A DNA stretch of 64,000 nucleotides from Margaritifera margaritifera (taxonomy: Eukaryota > Mollusca > Bivalvia > Unionida > Margaritiferidae): positions 9,303,501 through 9,367,500 of the forward strand of contig JAQPZY010001688.1 of assembly GCA_029931535.1 (NCBI GenBank). The letters are read 5' to 3'. Positions within the stretch are counted from its first letter, which is position 1. Each line of letters begins with the position of its first letter. The translations under genes and the position numbers were made by a program. The notes under the pieces are model-generated. The model ran no database searches and was not told where the DNA came from. It was given only the letters and a program-made list of their open reading frames with translations. Of the stretch, positions 1 to 10,459 are shown one piece after another.

Positions 1-499
1 CTTCTGTGGCACATCCTTTTCCAATGATCTTATTACATGTCGCAATTGCAGAACTTCTTGGCACATCCTTTAATTTCTTTTTGTTCCTCAAACGTATACA
101 ATCTATTCGGGTATTGTTTCGCTTCTATGGTTTTCGTAACATTCATCTATCATTGGTTCTGCTTCTCTCACCTGCTGGTCTAATGGTTCATTTGACTCTA
201 TTGTGTTTGTAAGAGTATATTCCTACATCACCAATTTTTAAAAAGGGTTTACTTATGTCATCATCTAATTCTAAAGTACCTTTAATAGCATTTTCATAAT
301 TACTGTCGATATGTTCAAACGCAATTTGTTGCCTTAATTTACCTAATGATTATGGCGTGTGAGTTTCAGATTCATTATTAGATAAACTATTATTTTTGAA
401 AGGCTCTTCAATTGTTGGATTTTGTTCAGTCTCATAATCATCTTTATCGTAAACAGAATTAACACAAGTATATTCAAAATCTCTGCCTCCTTCTGTCAT
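1..499 (-). pseudogene. Polinton protein B, N-terminal part (element 1)
   Basis: Reading from ATG at 499 leftward, the frame opens with an acidic, Asp/Glu/Tyr-rich stretch (GGRDFEY, then VYDKDDYE), has one in-frame stop after about 50 codons, and continues with an IAFEHIDSNYENAIKGTLE segment. The same kind of acidic N-terminus on the strand opposite to the structural genes begins protein B in element 2 (near 36.7 kb) and element 3 (61.9 kb), and in all three it starts next to gene C and points away from it. In element 3 the C-terminus carries a hydrophobic segment, which suggests a virion or membrane protein; here that part lies beyond the window edge. Function unknown. Confidence 0.5.
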
Positions 500-554
500 T
501 TTATACTGTTTAAATGGACATTACATTGTCACAGGAATTAGAATGCGTAGAAGA

Positions 555-865
555 TGCATCTCAAGAACTATGAGACTGAGACTGCTGAGTACAAACATGT
601 TTGAAAATTAGCTTAGCCATTGGAACTTATAATGGGACAATTGGTAAGACATTAACTCAGAAAGAGTTGGATAGAATCGACGACAAACAAGTAAGGAGAA
701 TATATGCGTTAGCCAAATATCCATGCTATTAATATGGCTGTAGCAATTGTGTTTAGTAAATTTTTACCAGTTGACAATCTACACTCTTTGCAAACATAAC
801 TTAAGAAAGATTACATGATAACTAATTGGTATTCGATATTTCATAGGATTGTTATCATTTAAATT
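555..865 (+). pseudogene. Polinton protein C, broken (element 1)
   Basis: Several short frames together match protein C of elements 2 and 3. The recognisable pieces are TLTQKELDRID, a FSKFLPVDNLHSL segment (compare MSKFLPIDNLNEL in element 3) and a KKDYMIT tail (compare DYLTTNGIRYFSG). At least two frameshifts and a stop interrupt it. It starts about 55 bp from the divergent gene B. C is a small, mostly helical protein with one hydrophobic stretch just before the FLPxxNLxxL motif. I do not know its function; its fixed place in the structural block suggests a virion component. Confidence 0.5.
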
Positions 866-959
866 ATGCAGACCTTTGTCAGCTTTTAGTTTGATAGGAG
901 ATAGGACGGAGAGAGAATAATGAGATAGTAAAGGCAAAGGTGATAGAAATAATAAAACA

Positions 960-1369
960 GAGAAGTCTCCATTTATTAGCCTGGATAATTACAACCTATG
1001 GGAAGATGGTCCGAAGTATGTGGAATCATTTTCTCTGTTGTTCAGAATCAGAAAAATCAAAGCAAGCACAGGGTATGAAACGATCAATATCTAAATCATC
1101 ATCATCATCATCACCTTCAGGCTTTGTAAAGTCCAACAATGAACGATTAAACTCCACTGATGGTACATCAAGAGTCTTCAGCGTGGTGTGGGACTTAATG
1201 TCCTTGTTTAATGCATCGACAATTCTACCTCTTGTGTTATGAAGTATTCTGAAATTTCATCGCTATGGTATCTGTTTCCGACGTGTTCTTTTATGTGTTC
1301 TCTATCTCTCAAATCTTTCATGAAATGATGATAGTGATCTCCTATTCCCCCTCTGTCTGTCTGTCTGTC

Positions 1370-1401
<32 letters not shown>

Positions 1402-1513
1402 CACAGTCGAAAGTAATCACTTCACTTCTACAAGGTTTGCAGAATCTACTATTTTTGTAAAACTCATCAATACCTTTTTCAATCTGACATTTTGAACATT
1501 TCTTAGCATCCAT
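960..1513 (-). pseudogene. Zinc-finger/HNH endonuclease relic
   Basis: From ATG at 1513 the minus strand encodes a compact N-terminal zinc-finger-like module (CSKCQIEKGIDEFYKNSRFC, with CKPC following). A spacer follows that has been invaded by a GACA microsatellite (RETDRQTDRDRQTDR), then, after a frameshift near 1235, an HNH-like module with LDIDRFIPCACFDFSDSEQQ. In HNH proteins of this type the core reads ID-H-xIPC and continues with a C-F-H. Here the first catalytic His is Arg and the Cys before FH is a stop, so the enzyme would be dead. It lies on the strand opposite to its neighbours, between C and D. Elements 2 and 3 lack it, so it looks like an independent insertion. Confidence 0.65.
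1356..1402. repeat. (TCTG)n/(TC)n microsatellite
   Basis: Runs of TCTG followed by TC dinucleotides lie inside the HNH relic and create the RETDRQTDR spacer on the minus strand. Confidence 0.9.
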
Positions 1514-1604
1514 TTGTATAACATGTTGGATTGCAATATAATATATCAACTGATGATGTTAAATAACTTTTAAACACATTTGTCATTATTTTATAAATTT
1601 AAAT

Positions 1605-1881
1605 GAAAGGTGAATATGACAGAGTCAGAGATGAAATAAAGGTTGAGAAGGGAACCTCACCAAAGATGAAAGACGCTCGCAGAGTGGAACTTGGCAGAAA
1701 ACTTTGTAACCAATCGCAATAATATAATAAAGCAGAGAAATTGAAGGTGGAAAAGACTGAAAATATGGAAAAGATGGTAAAAATCGAACAAGTCTTATGA
1801 AGAGGAAAGTAGTTCAAATATATATTACTGGTTGATTGGTGGCGCAATTATAGCTGCCATTGCAACATATATTAAGATGTG
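1605..1881 (+). pseudogene. Polinton protein D: coiled coil plus one membrane segment (element 1)
   Basis: A Lys/Glu-rich helical stretch (AEKLKVEKTENMEK, about 1730-1775) is followed by one strong hydrophobic segment, YYWLIGGAIIAAIATYI (about 1825-1875), ending at TGA near 1881. Proteins with the same plan occur at the same place in element 2 (ends YLIGRVVIDIGIGIFY) and element 3 (YYLISGVVVAIAVCGTYF). That places D as a single-pass, tail-anchored type of protein in the structural block. Frameshifts split the N-terminal part. No family name is known to me. Confidence 0.55.
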
Positions 1882-2018
1882 AGATTTTGTCTCCGTTCAA
1901 TTAGTGCAATATATACCACCTACTACGCAAGCTTCACAACCTGTGGGAAATGAAAATCCCTAACAAGAGATGTTGTAAAGCATGGGAAGTATCTGAAAGC
2001 TAATTTGTAAATTCACAA

Positions 2019-2345
2019 ATGAGCGAGACAAACAACACAATTAACAGTCTATCATGCAAGCGTTAACTCTTCACTTGTGGTTGGTCATAGCATGATACTA
2101 AACAAGTTATTAAACTTGAATGTTGGTTCACCAACCAAGATGTCTGCTGAAGAAGTTATTAGGCTAGTTATATCTGTATCTTTGAGTGAGTTAACATCTA
2201 ACTAGATTGTGAGGTCTGGCATATTACCTGACAAAATGCACCATTACATTACCATTTTGAAAAGCAGATCAAAATGTTCGAAGTATTACACCAGACGTAA
2301 AAGGCCGTTAAAAAAATAACCGTCTAAACCCAAGCTAAATCTAAC
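2019..2345 (+). pseudogene. Polinton protein E, N-terminal part (element 1)
   Basis: An ATG at 2019 opens MSETNNTIN, matching the starts MRDTNNIIN in element 3 and MAKETKNIIN in element 2. Frameshifted pieces continue with a leucine-rich stretch, a GILPDKMHHY segment (compare GIIPDKIKND in element 3) and a basic SRSKCSKYYTRRK run. In element 2 the same protein continues into a Gly-rich hydrophobic domain, which is missing here. It is probably a membrane-active structural protein; function is inferred only from composition and position. Confidence 0.5.
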
Positions 2346-2599
2346 CTATCACTTCCATATGTATATATATATATGAAAGCCTACATTACCATCGAAGGAC
2401 ACACAGATCAGAAAGAGAAAGAGATATATTTCTCCAAGCCTATAGACAACAGGGATCGTAACCTACATTTATCCTTATAGAGAATATATTTCGTCGTTGT
2501 TTATTACAGTATTTCAGATAATTTAAAGAACAACATATTCTCTTTTATCCACGACAAAAATGAAACCACGACCAAATTAATTCCAGATGGATTCTCTAA

Positions 2600-3075
2600 C
2601 GTCGTAACTCTCTAACTTTGAAATGTACATGAACAAAATTCAAGAGGGAATTACCACAATAATGACAATGAAAACCAGAAACATAACTCTAAAGTATCGG
2701 TTACTCTCTCTAATAATTATGTCATCTACATAACCAGTTATATTGCTAATTTCTTGTGCTTTAGCAGTCAGATATCTAAAGAAACATCTACTGAATTGTG
2801 TGGGTTTTTCAAGCCTCAGAATTTGAACATGTTCCATCATCAAATAAACCACACAAAGAATTAATGCAACGAATATTTTTCAAGTTTATTACAGTCCCTA
2901 CCTGTTCAAAATGTATTTCACGGTGATTTCATTTCATATGATGTAAATAGTCCTTACAAACAAGTGCAAATAGGTACGGTAAATAGACTGAATATCACCA
3001 TTAAAGATGAAGATTTTCATGGCATGGGAATTACATACATCTTTCAGTTAAGTAAGTGCGATAAATATCATTAAG
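2600..3075 (+). pseudogene. Polinton protein F, predicted virion protein (element 1)
   Basis: Pieces in shifting frames match protein F of element 2: QKHNSKVSVTLSNNYVIYIT (compare QKHNSKCLITPSNKYTVFIT), then LPVQNVFHGDFISYDVNS, and a C-terminal LNITIKDEDFHGMGITYIF. The composition (alternating beta-type residues, polar turns, a terminal NITIKDE...GMGITYIF strand pair) suggests a beta-sandwich. Related proteins recur in invertebrate Polintons between the Gly-rich membrane protein and the fibre gene. I cannot say whether it is the penton-like minor capsid protein; that is one possibility. Confidence 0.5.
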
Positions 3076-3615
3076 CGGTCCTATTGAGCAAAGGATACAA
3101 GTTGCGATAGATAGAAGTAATCGAAGAGAACAATGCCTTGCAGACAATTTCTTACATCAAGCAATAAATAGTGAGTTAAACTTCAACAACAACCGAATTG
3201 AAATTTTAGACGATCGTTTTAAATTAGCTGATGCAGCTATTAGGCAGTTTGCACAAAGATGTTTTGACACTCATATACGGAGGACTGAAAGATGTAAAAA
3301 CATAGAGAGACCAAGTTGATAATAAATTCAGAACTAAAATGAAAGTTACAACCCCTCCCACCCCCCACCCCCGAACAAAAACTCAAAAACAACCACAAAC
3401 AACAAAAGTATCAAAACTTTAAAAACAAATAGACAGCAATAAGAATATTTCAGATAGGCAAGATTTATTTATCAGGAAATTAATTACTATATCCAGTGTT
3501 TTACATGCTGTACAAACTGTTAGAGATAGACCTGGAGAAATACCAAACATACAACAATACTTTCAACTAGAGCTGAAACGAATGACAAATTTTCTTTTTT
3601 GTTCAATGCATTCGA
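3075..3615 (+). pseudogene. Fibre-like protein G, N-terminal half (element 1)
   Basis: After a GPIEQRIQ opening (about 3080) the frame gives a helical segment rich in Asn and Arg (FNNNRIEILDDRFKLADAAI) and a DQVDNKF piece, matching the start of the fibre-like gene in element 2 (GPSDFSF..., LNNNRITN, LKDIKRRREQV). A poly-C tract at 3356-3372 and an A-rich tract interrupt it. The stalk resumes only after 5195, past an unrelated insertion. By analogy with fibres of adenovirus-like particles, the N-terminal region would anchor to the capsid; that role is inference. Confidence 0.5.
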
Positions 3616-5194
3616 ACAAAATTTAAGAAAAGTACCGAATCCATCCTCATTTCTTTTCTTTGTCTAGTATTTATTGACAGATACCACTCCTACCCAAGCC
3701 GCATTGAAAACATTGTGAACTAAGTCATCTAAATCTAGTTAAATGACTTTGTAGGGTTCTTGAGTAAAGTTTTAAAGGATTCAAAAGAAAAATCAAATGA
3801 TTGTAGGTGTCATTCACCTTGTTTATCTTCAAACTCAGTACAACACGTTTCCTTTAGTCCTGATGACGGACGGCAGAAACTCAATTACCTTCTCAGTTAA
3901 ATGATGTGACTATCTAAAATATTTCTCTGGGAAGTGATTTGGTTACAATCAAAATCACCCACGTACATGTGGCCAAATTAATTTAATTAAATTTCGATAC
4001 GTTGATTGTAGGTTTCCGGAATATGCCACACTAGCACATGCCTGATAGTTTCGCAGGGATTGACTTTTGAGAGACTATAAAATGTCCAAAATAGGATTTT
4101 GTGATTTTCTGCTAAACCATAAGAAACTCATATTCAGACTATATAAATAATTATTTTAACTGAAACCCATACACAGGTATTGACCTCATCTTATGCGTAC
4201 CATGTAAATTGCAATAGGTGTAAAATGACCTTGTAGCTTCTGTAGACAATATAATGTAACCTACACCAGGTCCAGGTACATGGAACTAGTTCTCTCATCA
4301 ACCAAGTTTGGGAGTAGACAATTCGGTTTCCTGGGAAAAGAGGGATTCCCAACAAACAGTTTTATAATTTTCAACACGGCATAGGAAAGAAAAAGTGAAA
4401 TAATCCTGCACAAATTGCAATATATGCTGATAACTATGGCTTTGTGCTAATGCACAGCAAAAACAGAGTAGGAAGCTTTATTGTAAACGCAAACTTTCGA
4501 CCCTATCAATTTAAATTATTCTGTTCCAAAGTCACGTCAACTGGCCCATGTACATCTTATTGATAAGAAGCCGACATCTGAATTACTGACTTTTAAGAAA
4601 ATAAAAGGATAGTGTTAGATTTTAAGCATATTGGTAATTCTAGATCTGTGTAATTACTATAAAGCTTGAATAAAAGACCAGATGCGGGACTATATTCGAG
4701 TTAACTTTCCGAGGTAGGATGATCAGTGGTGGGTAGAGTGGGGACTGGTAATGGTTTGCGGGATTGACTAGAACAGTTCACAAATATTTCAGAGCTCTGG
4801 TTGATTTATACGTAAAGGCTTTGTTGACTTTGATATTACCCCTATTCTATACCATGTTCTTCATCAACTTGCCGTATCACACGTTATCGTTTCAAAAGTA
4901 TAATGAATACAAATGGCAATGATGGGAGCAATGTGGCTATTCAGAATTTTCATATGATCATTATCTTGTGAGCCGGAGTTTGATTTCAGGTGACTTTGCA
5001 GGATTTAATTTGTTACCTTGTAAACTAATTAATTCAACGTTGCACAGTTTTAATTTCGCCTTGCTTTCTTTTACAAAATGCTGCAAAATTTGCTGGGTAA
5101 AAAACTAATACTCGAATACCAATTTTCTGTTCGAATAGTCACAAAAGAGTATTCTAATTAGAACGTTCTGATATTATTTTTAGCTCTATTTTCA
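3616..5194. other. About 1.6-kb insertion splitting fibre gene G
   Basis: Sequence on both sides aligns with adjacent sequence near 39.5 kb in element 2 (the CAATTGAA at 39.53 kb corresponds to 5198), but this stretch has no counterpart there. I see no coding frame of note, terminal repeats or target-site duplication. It may be a non-autonomous element or captured flanking DNA. Confidence 0.45.
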
Positions 5195-5900
5195 ACCAAT
5201 TGAACAGAGGATACATACTGAAATACCTGCCTTAAAGAGTAATATGGACGAAATTAAGAAGTTTTAGGAAAATTACAATATTCTACAACTTCAAATTTAA
5301 ACCAATTACAGAAAGAATTAAGGGATGATAAGAAACAGAACGACGAAGAGATTAAATATTTAAAAGATGACTTTAAAGCTGGTGTGATAAAGTAAGAAGA
5401 TAAACTGTCTGCAAACGCTAATACTTTTATCATAGTTACAAAAAGGATAATTTAGCAGAAATAACCAACAAGATAGATGAAGATGAAAACAAAATAAGTG
5501 TGAGTGAGCTATGATTAGAACTACGTATGATATATCTACTACTGACTTAAGTGATACAATAAAATTGATAAATGATCAAACTTTACCAACTTTAAAAAAT
5601 GAACTTACTGCTGAAATGGAAAGGTCAGAGAGCTAGCGATCAGAAGCATACAAGCTATAAAACAATGATCATAAAATAAATTCTTTATATTCTTTTTGTT
5701 GTACAAGGAAGTACTGATGCATTAGACGAAGAGTTAAAATGATTAAGAAAATATTTTAGTAATATTGAACAAAAGTTAACAACAGAAACTGATAAAAAGA
5801 CTTTAGCATTAAGTGAAAGAATTGAATCAGAAATACAGAAATAGAAGGAGACATAGAGGAACTGAAAACTGAATTAAACACAGAAACTGGAATAATGAGT

Positions 5901-5904
<4 letters not shown>
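5195..5904 (+). pseudogene. Fibre-like protein G, coiled-coil stalk (element 1)
   Basis: Lys/Glu-rich frames such as KELRDDKKQNDEEIKYLKDD and TETDKKTLALSERIESEIQK show heptad-like spacing of hydrophobic residues. They align with the stalk of gene G in element 2 (KELNGEKKKNEEDNKK and the TLTERTDTDKLELEAS segment). At least five stops or frameshifts interrupt it. The frame runs directly into a (TA)n tract, where the equivalent gene in element 2 carries its 21-bp heptad VNTR. Confidence 0.55.

Positions 5905-5947
<43 letters not shown>
5905..5947. repeat. (TA)n microsatellite at element breakpoint
   Basis: About 21 TA units separate the plus-strand fibre stalk from sequence that no longer follows the element order. 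Confidence 0.95.
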
Positions 5948-5951
<4 letters not shown>

Positions 5952-6249
5952 GTTAAAGGCTAATTCAGAGACATATCTGATACTTCTGGAAGTACTTCCC
6001 TGAATTGTGGAAGGGTGGATAAGTAAATAACTTCCAGAGAATACATTTAGCGCAATCAGCGAAGCGTTCACATAACTTGTTCAAATTCTTCTACTTTTTG
6101 TCTTGCATTTGTATCTCCATAAAAACGGCAATCTTGAACCTTTAGATAAATTGTCCTTTGCATCAAACAATCTCACATTACTCCAGTTAAAATATTTGCG
6201 TTGTTGATCTCTGTTTGAGAGATCAAAGCACTACAAGGAATGAGGTGAT

Positions 6250-6675
6250 CCATATGTGTTTTCTTGATATATTGGATAGAATCTGTAGGTCTAGTAAACT
6301 CTTTCCATCTTGTTTGTTATATGGAGATAATTCCTCTCCGTAGAAAATTCCCTCTATGTCTTGGCCTATAAAATCTTCTAATTTGTACACTACAGGATCG
6401 CCTTATTTTGAAAATTTCTTTCTGCGAAATTAGGCAAAAAACCTTTTGCAAAGATTGACTTATATCTTGAAATTCTGACAATTTGGCCTAACTTTAATTT
6501 AGGTGTCCCAAAATGGTCAATTGTTAGATAGTCATATAGATTTATCCACACCTTACATCTGTTTTTCTCCTTCGATGCTTCTATTAGAGTCATATATATA
6601 TAGAATAATGATAAGTGATGTTGTAACGTCATATTAATGTCGTTAACATATCAATCTATTGTCTTGTTTCCTTGT
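6250..6675 (-). pseudogene. Polinton integrase, C-terminal half (element 1)
   Basis: The minus strand reads through the end of a retroviral-type integrase: a degenerate HxSI region near 6620, LIEASKEKNRCKVWINLY, then KLKLGQIVRISRYKSIFAKG and, after a frameshift near 6390, DPVVYKLEDFIGQDIEGIFY. The IEASK...KVW...KVRISKYK...F.KG pattern is the C-terminal signature of the Polinton/Maverick integrase and matches 54.4-54.6 kb in element 3. The catalytic D,D-E part is missing. It lies tail to tail with the structural block of element 1. Integrase would insert the element DNA; this copy is dead. Confidence 0.8.
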
Positions 6676-6765
6676 CATTCATTGTAAATAACTGCAGCTA
6701 TTTAAATTAGTTATATTGTGGTGAAATCAGATGCTTTGAAGAAATAATTTCAGTTATTTATTACT

Positions 6766-7137
6766 TTGTCCGAAAGTCTCGATTTGTGTGTACACTCTGA
6801 TGTGTCGTTATTAATTGGTATTAAGGTATGGGGCGAGGTTAAATACATGGAAAATAAAGTACAAGAAAACATTGACATCTGTCTGTCTTGTAAGGATCTA
6901 AAGTCTCTTTTACCCTGTTTTAAAAAGGCAGAAAACTTGGTGATTGTATCTGGTGTGGACAACACTGAATTTAAATGTAATTTAATTAGTAAAGAACGTT
7001 TATCAAAATCTCTTAACTTTGACACTGGAAAGTTTAAATGCCACATACAGATATGTGCAAACTGCTTCACCTCTTTCGTTATGATTCTGGTGGACGTACT
7101 CGCATTTTTAAAAAAATCGCAACAAAGCACAGATTAA
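6766..7137 (+). CDS. Unidentified 123-codon open frame
   Basis: An open frame beginning near a GTG/ATG pair encodes a Cys-containing protein (CLSCKDLKSLLPCF, later CHIQICANCF) ending in a hydrophobic helix. An almost co-extensive open frame of similar length lies on the opposite strand (6750-7130), so which strand, if either, is coding is unclear. The Cys pairs (C-x2-C and C-x2-C) would suit metal binding. I do not recognise it. It adjoins the integrase relic and could be a small element gene or a host exon. Confidence 0.25.
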   Translation: MSESLDLCVHSDVSLLIGIKVWGEVKYMENKVQENIDICLSCKDLKSLLPCFKKAENLVIVSGVDNTEFKCNLISKERLSKSLNFDTGKFKCHIQICANCFTSFVMILVDVLAFLKKSQQSTD

Positions 7138-7550
7138 ATTTTATACAGATGTAGTTAAATTTAAATTCATGAGTTTTGGTTTAAGAAATGCCAGCTAATT
7201 GAACCGTAAATACTAGATTTATTCTAAACTTTCCTGCTTTTTTCAAGTTTTCGAGGTTTGAGAAAGTGGTGTAATTATCTGAAGGCTGAAGTTTCCAAAC
7301 AAGGGTTATTCATTTCGCTTGAAGACGCAGCTATTTACTTTATAAAAACTGCTCTTCTCTATACTGTCCAGGTTCACTGTCCTTACGTGATTAGTCGTCA
7401 TTTATTTAAAATTATTATGGCATTTAAATGATGTTGTAATATTTATAGTGCTGGCCGGTTATTATCACCTCACGATTAATATTCATTCATGTATTGTTTC
7501 CACTTGGTTAATTCTATTTCGCAAAGTTTTTTAATTCTATTATTTTTTTG

Positions 7551-7554
<4 letters not shown>

Positions 7555-7597
<43 letters not shown>
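7555..7597. repeat. (TA)n microsatellite
   Basis: About 21 uninterrupted TA units. Confidence 0.95.
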
Positions 7598-7598
<1 letters not shown>

Positions 7599-7599
7599 C

Positions 7600-9380
7600 C
7601 CTAAATGCCCACGCACGTACCTCCCTCCCTCTCCTGTGGATAGTACATAGGAAAGAATCTACTACTACCCATAGGGGAAGGCCGCATGTCCTTTGCAGAT
7701 CTTTTTCCTACACAATAGTAATTTGTCCTCACTTCTGACATTTGTTGCTACATTCACGTGGCTCTTTATGGATGTTATCAATGGGACCAGCACCTTCCCA
7801 GCACCTATCTGACTGAAATGGGCTGCTTTATTTAGCGTTTACATAGCAACTTATATTAATGTTTTTCATTTTTTTATTTGAAACTTTTCGTGTAGAGTTT
7901 TTGATCTGCTATTTATGCGGCTAGCGTATGGTAGTAAGCTGGTATTCGATTATATATGCAAATTATTTTAGGCAGATACCGAGTTTGGAACCGTCAAACT
8001 TTGGTTTACAAATTCAGCGACTATCGCAAGTGAACTATTTCATACATATACTATTACTGTAATTTCTAGTCTATGTGAAGACTGATTTTCACTTCCTGGT
8101 TGTGCACTATGTCTAAATCAATACACGGTTACAGGTATAGACTCAGTTACATAAATTTTGGATAACAGATTAGGCAGTAATTCTTCAGACACCTTTTTCA
8201 TTTAATAGATAAGTCACTTTCTTAGCCAGTGTTTCAACCACCTTGTCAGGTAATATTTCACTCACCGTCTTTGGTATATATTTTCCGCTAGTATGACCAT
8301 TTATATTATGCACATTATATTCAATACTTTTTAGGCTACTTTTCTACTTCTCTTCCAAACGTAGGGTAATTGGTATCCGTATATTTTCAAACAATTCAGA
8401 TAGTACAGATAGTTCAAATACTATAGAGAGGAGTAGTATAGAAATCAGGGACACCAACTGATCAATACATTGGTATCTCTAGTGAATTTCATATTATTTT
8501 AGTTATCACGCTTTCCATTAAATTTTAATAATCCAAATAGATCCAGATTTATGAATTGGTGTCCATGTGTTGTATACTACTCTCTGCGCTATTTTCCTCG
8601 GTCTGACTTTGATACATTTCTTTGATCTTTAAATACTTATCCAATGTATACCATCTTAAGTAAAAGTACACTCACCTTGTTATATTTAATACAAGTCTAG
8701 TATTCCTCAGCAACGATCCTTCAATCACAATGTTAACAAGTTATTTGTGCTCTCTATGTAAATGGATATACCATGTAAAGTTTATCACGCAATCTCCGTC
8801 CCGTGTTTATACTGCCCTGGGCTAATTATGTTCAATCTATTTTTATGACTTCTTTCTAAAGGTGTAGTGCACAGCCATTGGTTGTAGCGACAAGTCGATC
8901 AGAGGGGAGCACGTGGATATGACGTCATAACCTGATGAAAATATCTTTCTAGAAACTCCACTCAAAGAATTAATTGTGCATTTGTAAAGTTATGGTGTGG
9001 AAATTTGTATAATAAGAAACTCATCATATTGTTTTTTTAAACTATTTTTGCTGTAAAGGATTAAGTGCAATGATGTGAAACATTCAAATGAACATGACTT
9101 GGTTTTGCTCTTGGAATACAAAGCAAATTTGTTGAAAAACAATTTTAAGGCAACATCCAAAGGTAATTTTTAAAAGAATTTAGATAGCGAACATTCCAGA
9201 CCATTGAAAGCATTCATTTCGAAACAAAATCATTGTTAATTAAATTAGAAACCTAATTTTGAGAATCGGCATTTTTAAAAACATACATTGGAACAAAACA
9301 CCGTTGTCTTACAACCACTTATCAACATACCGCGTAAGTCTATCTTTAGTGTATACATTTTCCATATTTTCCACCATTTG
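7600..9380. other. AT-rich spacer without recognised features
   Basis: No frame longer than about 60 codons and no repeat structure that I can support. Short GC-richer patches (for example 8870-8940) show no known motif. Confidence 0.5.
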
Positions 9381-9381
9381 T

Positions 9382-9678
9382 TCACATCCACACTACCGTG
9401 ATATATTCATGATAAGGTCTATTTATTGCGTCTAAATATATCGACGCGCGGACGTACAAAAAGACACCTAAGTAGTTCCAATCTGGGTTTGTGATACGGA
9501 AATACGGATTGGACAGCTGTATAGAACGCCAGATCAAACATATAAGATTAAATGGGTATACAATAAAAACAAAGAGTACATATAAATTAATTAATGATGT
9601 ATTCAGTATATGCGTCACTAATGTAGAAACTTGTCCTATACAGCTTGTGGGTTGAACATCTTCCGTGCAATCGCCCAC
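9382..9678 (-). CDS. Hypothetical small membrane-protein frame or exon
   Basis: A 98-codon frame from ATG at 9678 begins with a polar Cys-containing stretch (GDCTEDVQPTSC) followed by a 20-25-residue hydrophobic segment (INLYVLFVFIVYPFNLICLI) and a polar C-terminus with aromatic residues. This resembles an extracellular N-terminus plus first membrane helix of a receptor, but no family motif is present and no adjoining exon is evident. A chance frame in AT-rich DNA is quite possible. Confidence 0.2.
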   Translation of the reverse strand: MGDCTEDVQPTSCIGQVSTLVTHILNTSLINLYVLFVFIVYPFNLICLIWRSIQLSNPYFRITNPDWNYLGVFLYVRASIYLDAINRPYHEYITVVWM

Positions 9679-10021
9679 ATATTCATTAAAAATAAAAATA
9701 AAGCATTGAGTAATTATTCATATCTAAGTCGTAGCGGGTTACAGAAAATGTAAACAAAACTTTAAATAGCTTTAGAAAGAGTAGTGGAAAAGTTCAAAGG
9801 AATGGAAGTAATCATTTTTCTCAGTTAAGATAAAAATGGAAAGAAAATGTAAATATAATTGAAATGGACAGAGGTGTCTTTAATGGCTACATAAAAACAA
9901 TTTAATACCGAAGGTTAAAAGGTCGTTTAGTTATTTTGTTTTTGCTTGAAAGGATAGGTCTTATGCCTGTAACGCAATAATATTTCAAGGGAGCTGGTGC
10001 CAGTGAAACAAAAACTGTTTA

Positions 10022-10349
10022 AGGAAAAAAAAAAAAAAAAGAAAAAAAAAAGGAATCAATAGTTGTTGAAAATTACACATAAAGTATTGGGCAAAGAGAC
10101 AGGATGGACATTAAATAAGCAGTTGGAAGATATAGCCTACACAGACATTACTGTTATCCAGCAATTATGAGCATTAGCAGAAAACATAAAATGTTCGAGA
10201 AATATCAAGGTTTGAACAGAAACATTGTGAAAGCTCAAAATGATAATAATAAGCAAAAAAAAAAAAAAAAAAAAACCAGGAAAAACAGACCGGGCAATTT
10301 TACTAAATTTGGGCGCTTTCATCAAATTCAACCGAATTTGAATGTTATA

Positions 10350-10424
<75 letters not shown>

Positions 10425-10454
10425 TGTGTGTGTGTGAGAGAGAGAGAGAGAGAT
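10022..10454. repeat. Poly-A runs and compound (TA)n-(GT)n-(GA)n microsatellite
   Basis: A-rich runs lie at 10026-10050 and 10255-10274. A TA tract of about 38 units (10346-10421) continues directly into GT and GA tracts to 10454. The open frames across it on both strands (IYIYIY) are artefacts of the repeat. Confidence 0.9.
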
Positions 10455-10459
10455 AGAGA

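Larger units (their letters stand above)
1..6675. mobile_element. Polinton/Maverick-type element 1, decayed and rearranged
   Basis: A run of broken coding segments matches element 2 in gene order: B on the minus strand, then C, D, E, F and the fibre-like gene G on the plus strand. It ends at a (TA)n tract at 5.9 kb, followed by the C-terminal half of a Polinton integrase on the minus strand. Capsid, ATPase and polymerase segments are not seen, so a large internal deletion or rearrangement is likely at the (TA)n tract. The left end lies outside the window and no terminal repeat is visible. Every gene has stops or frameshifts. Identity rests on segment-by-segment similarity to elements 2 and 3, which contain diagnostic Polinton genes. 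Confidence 0.75.
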
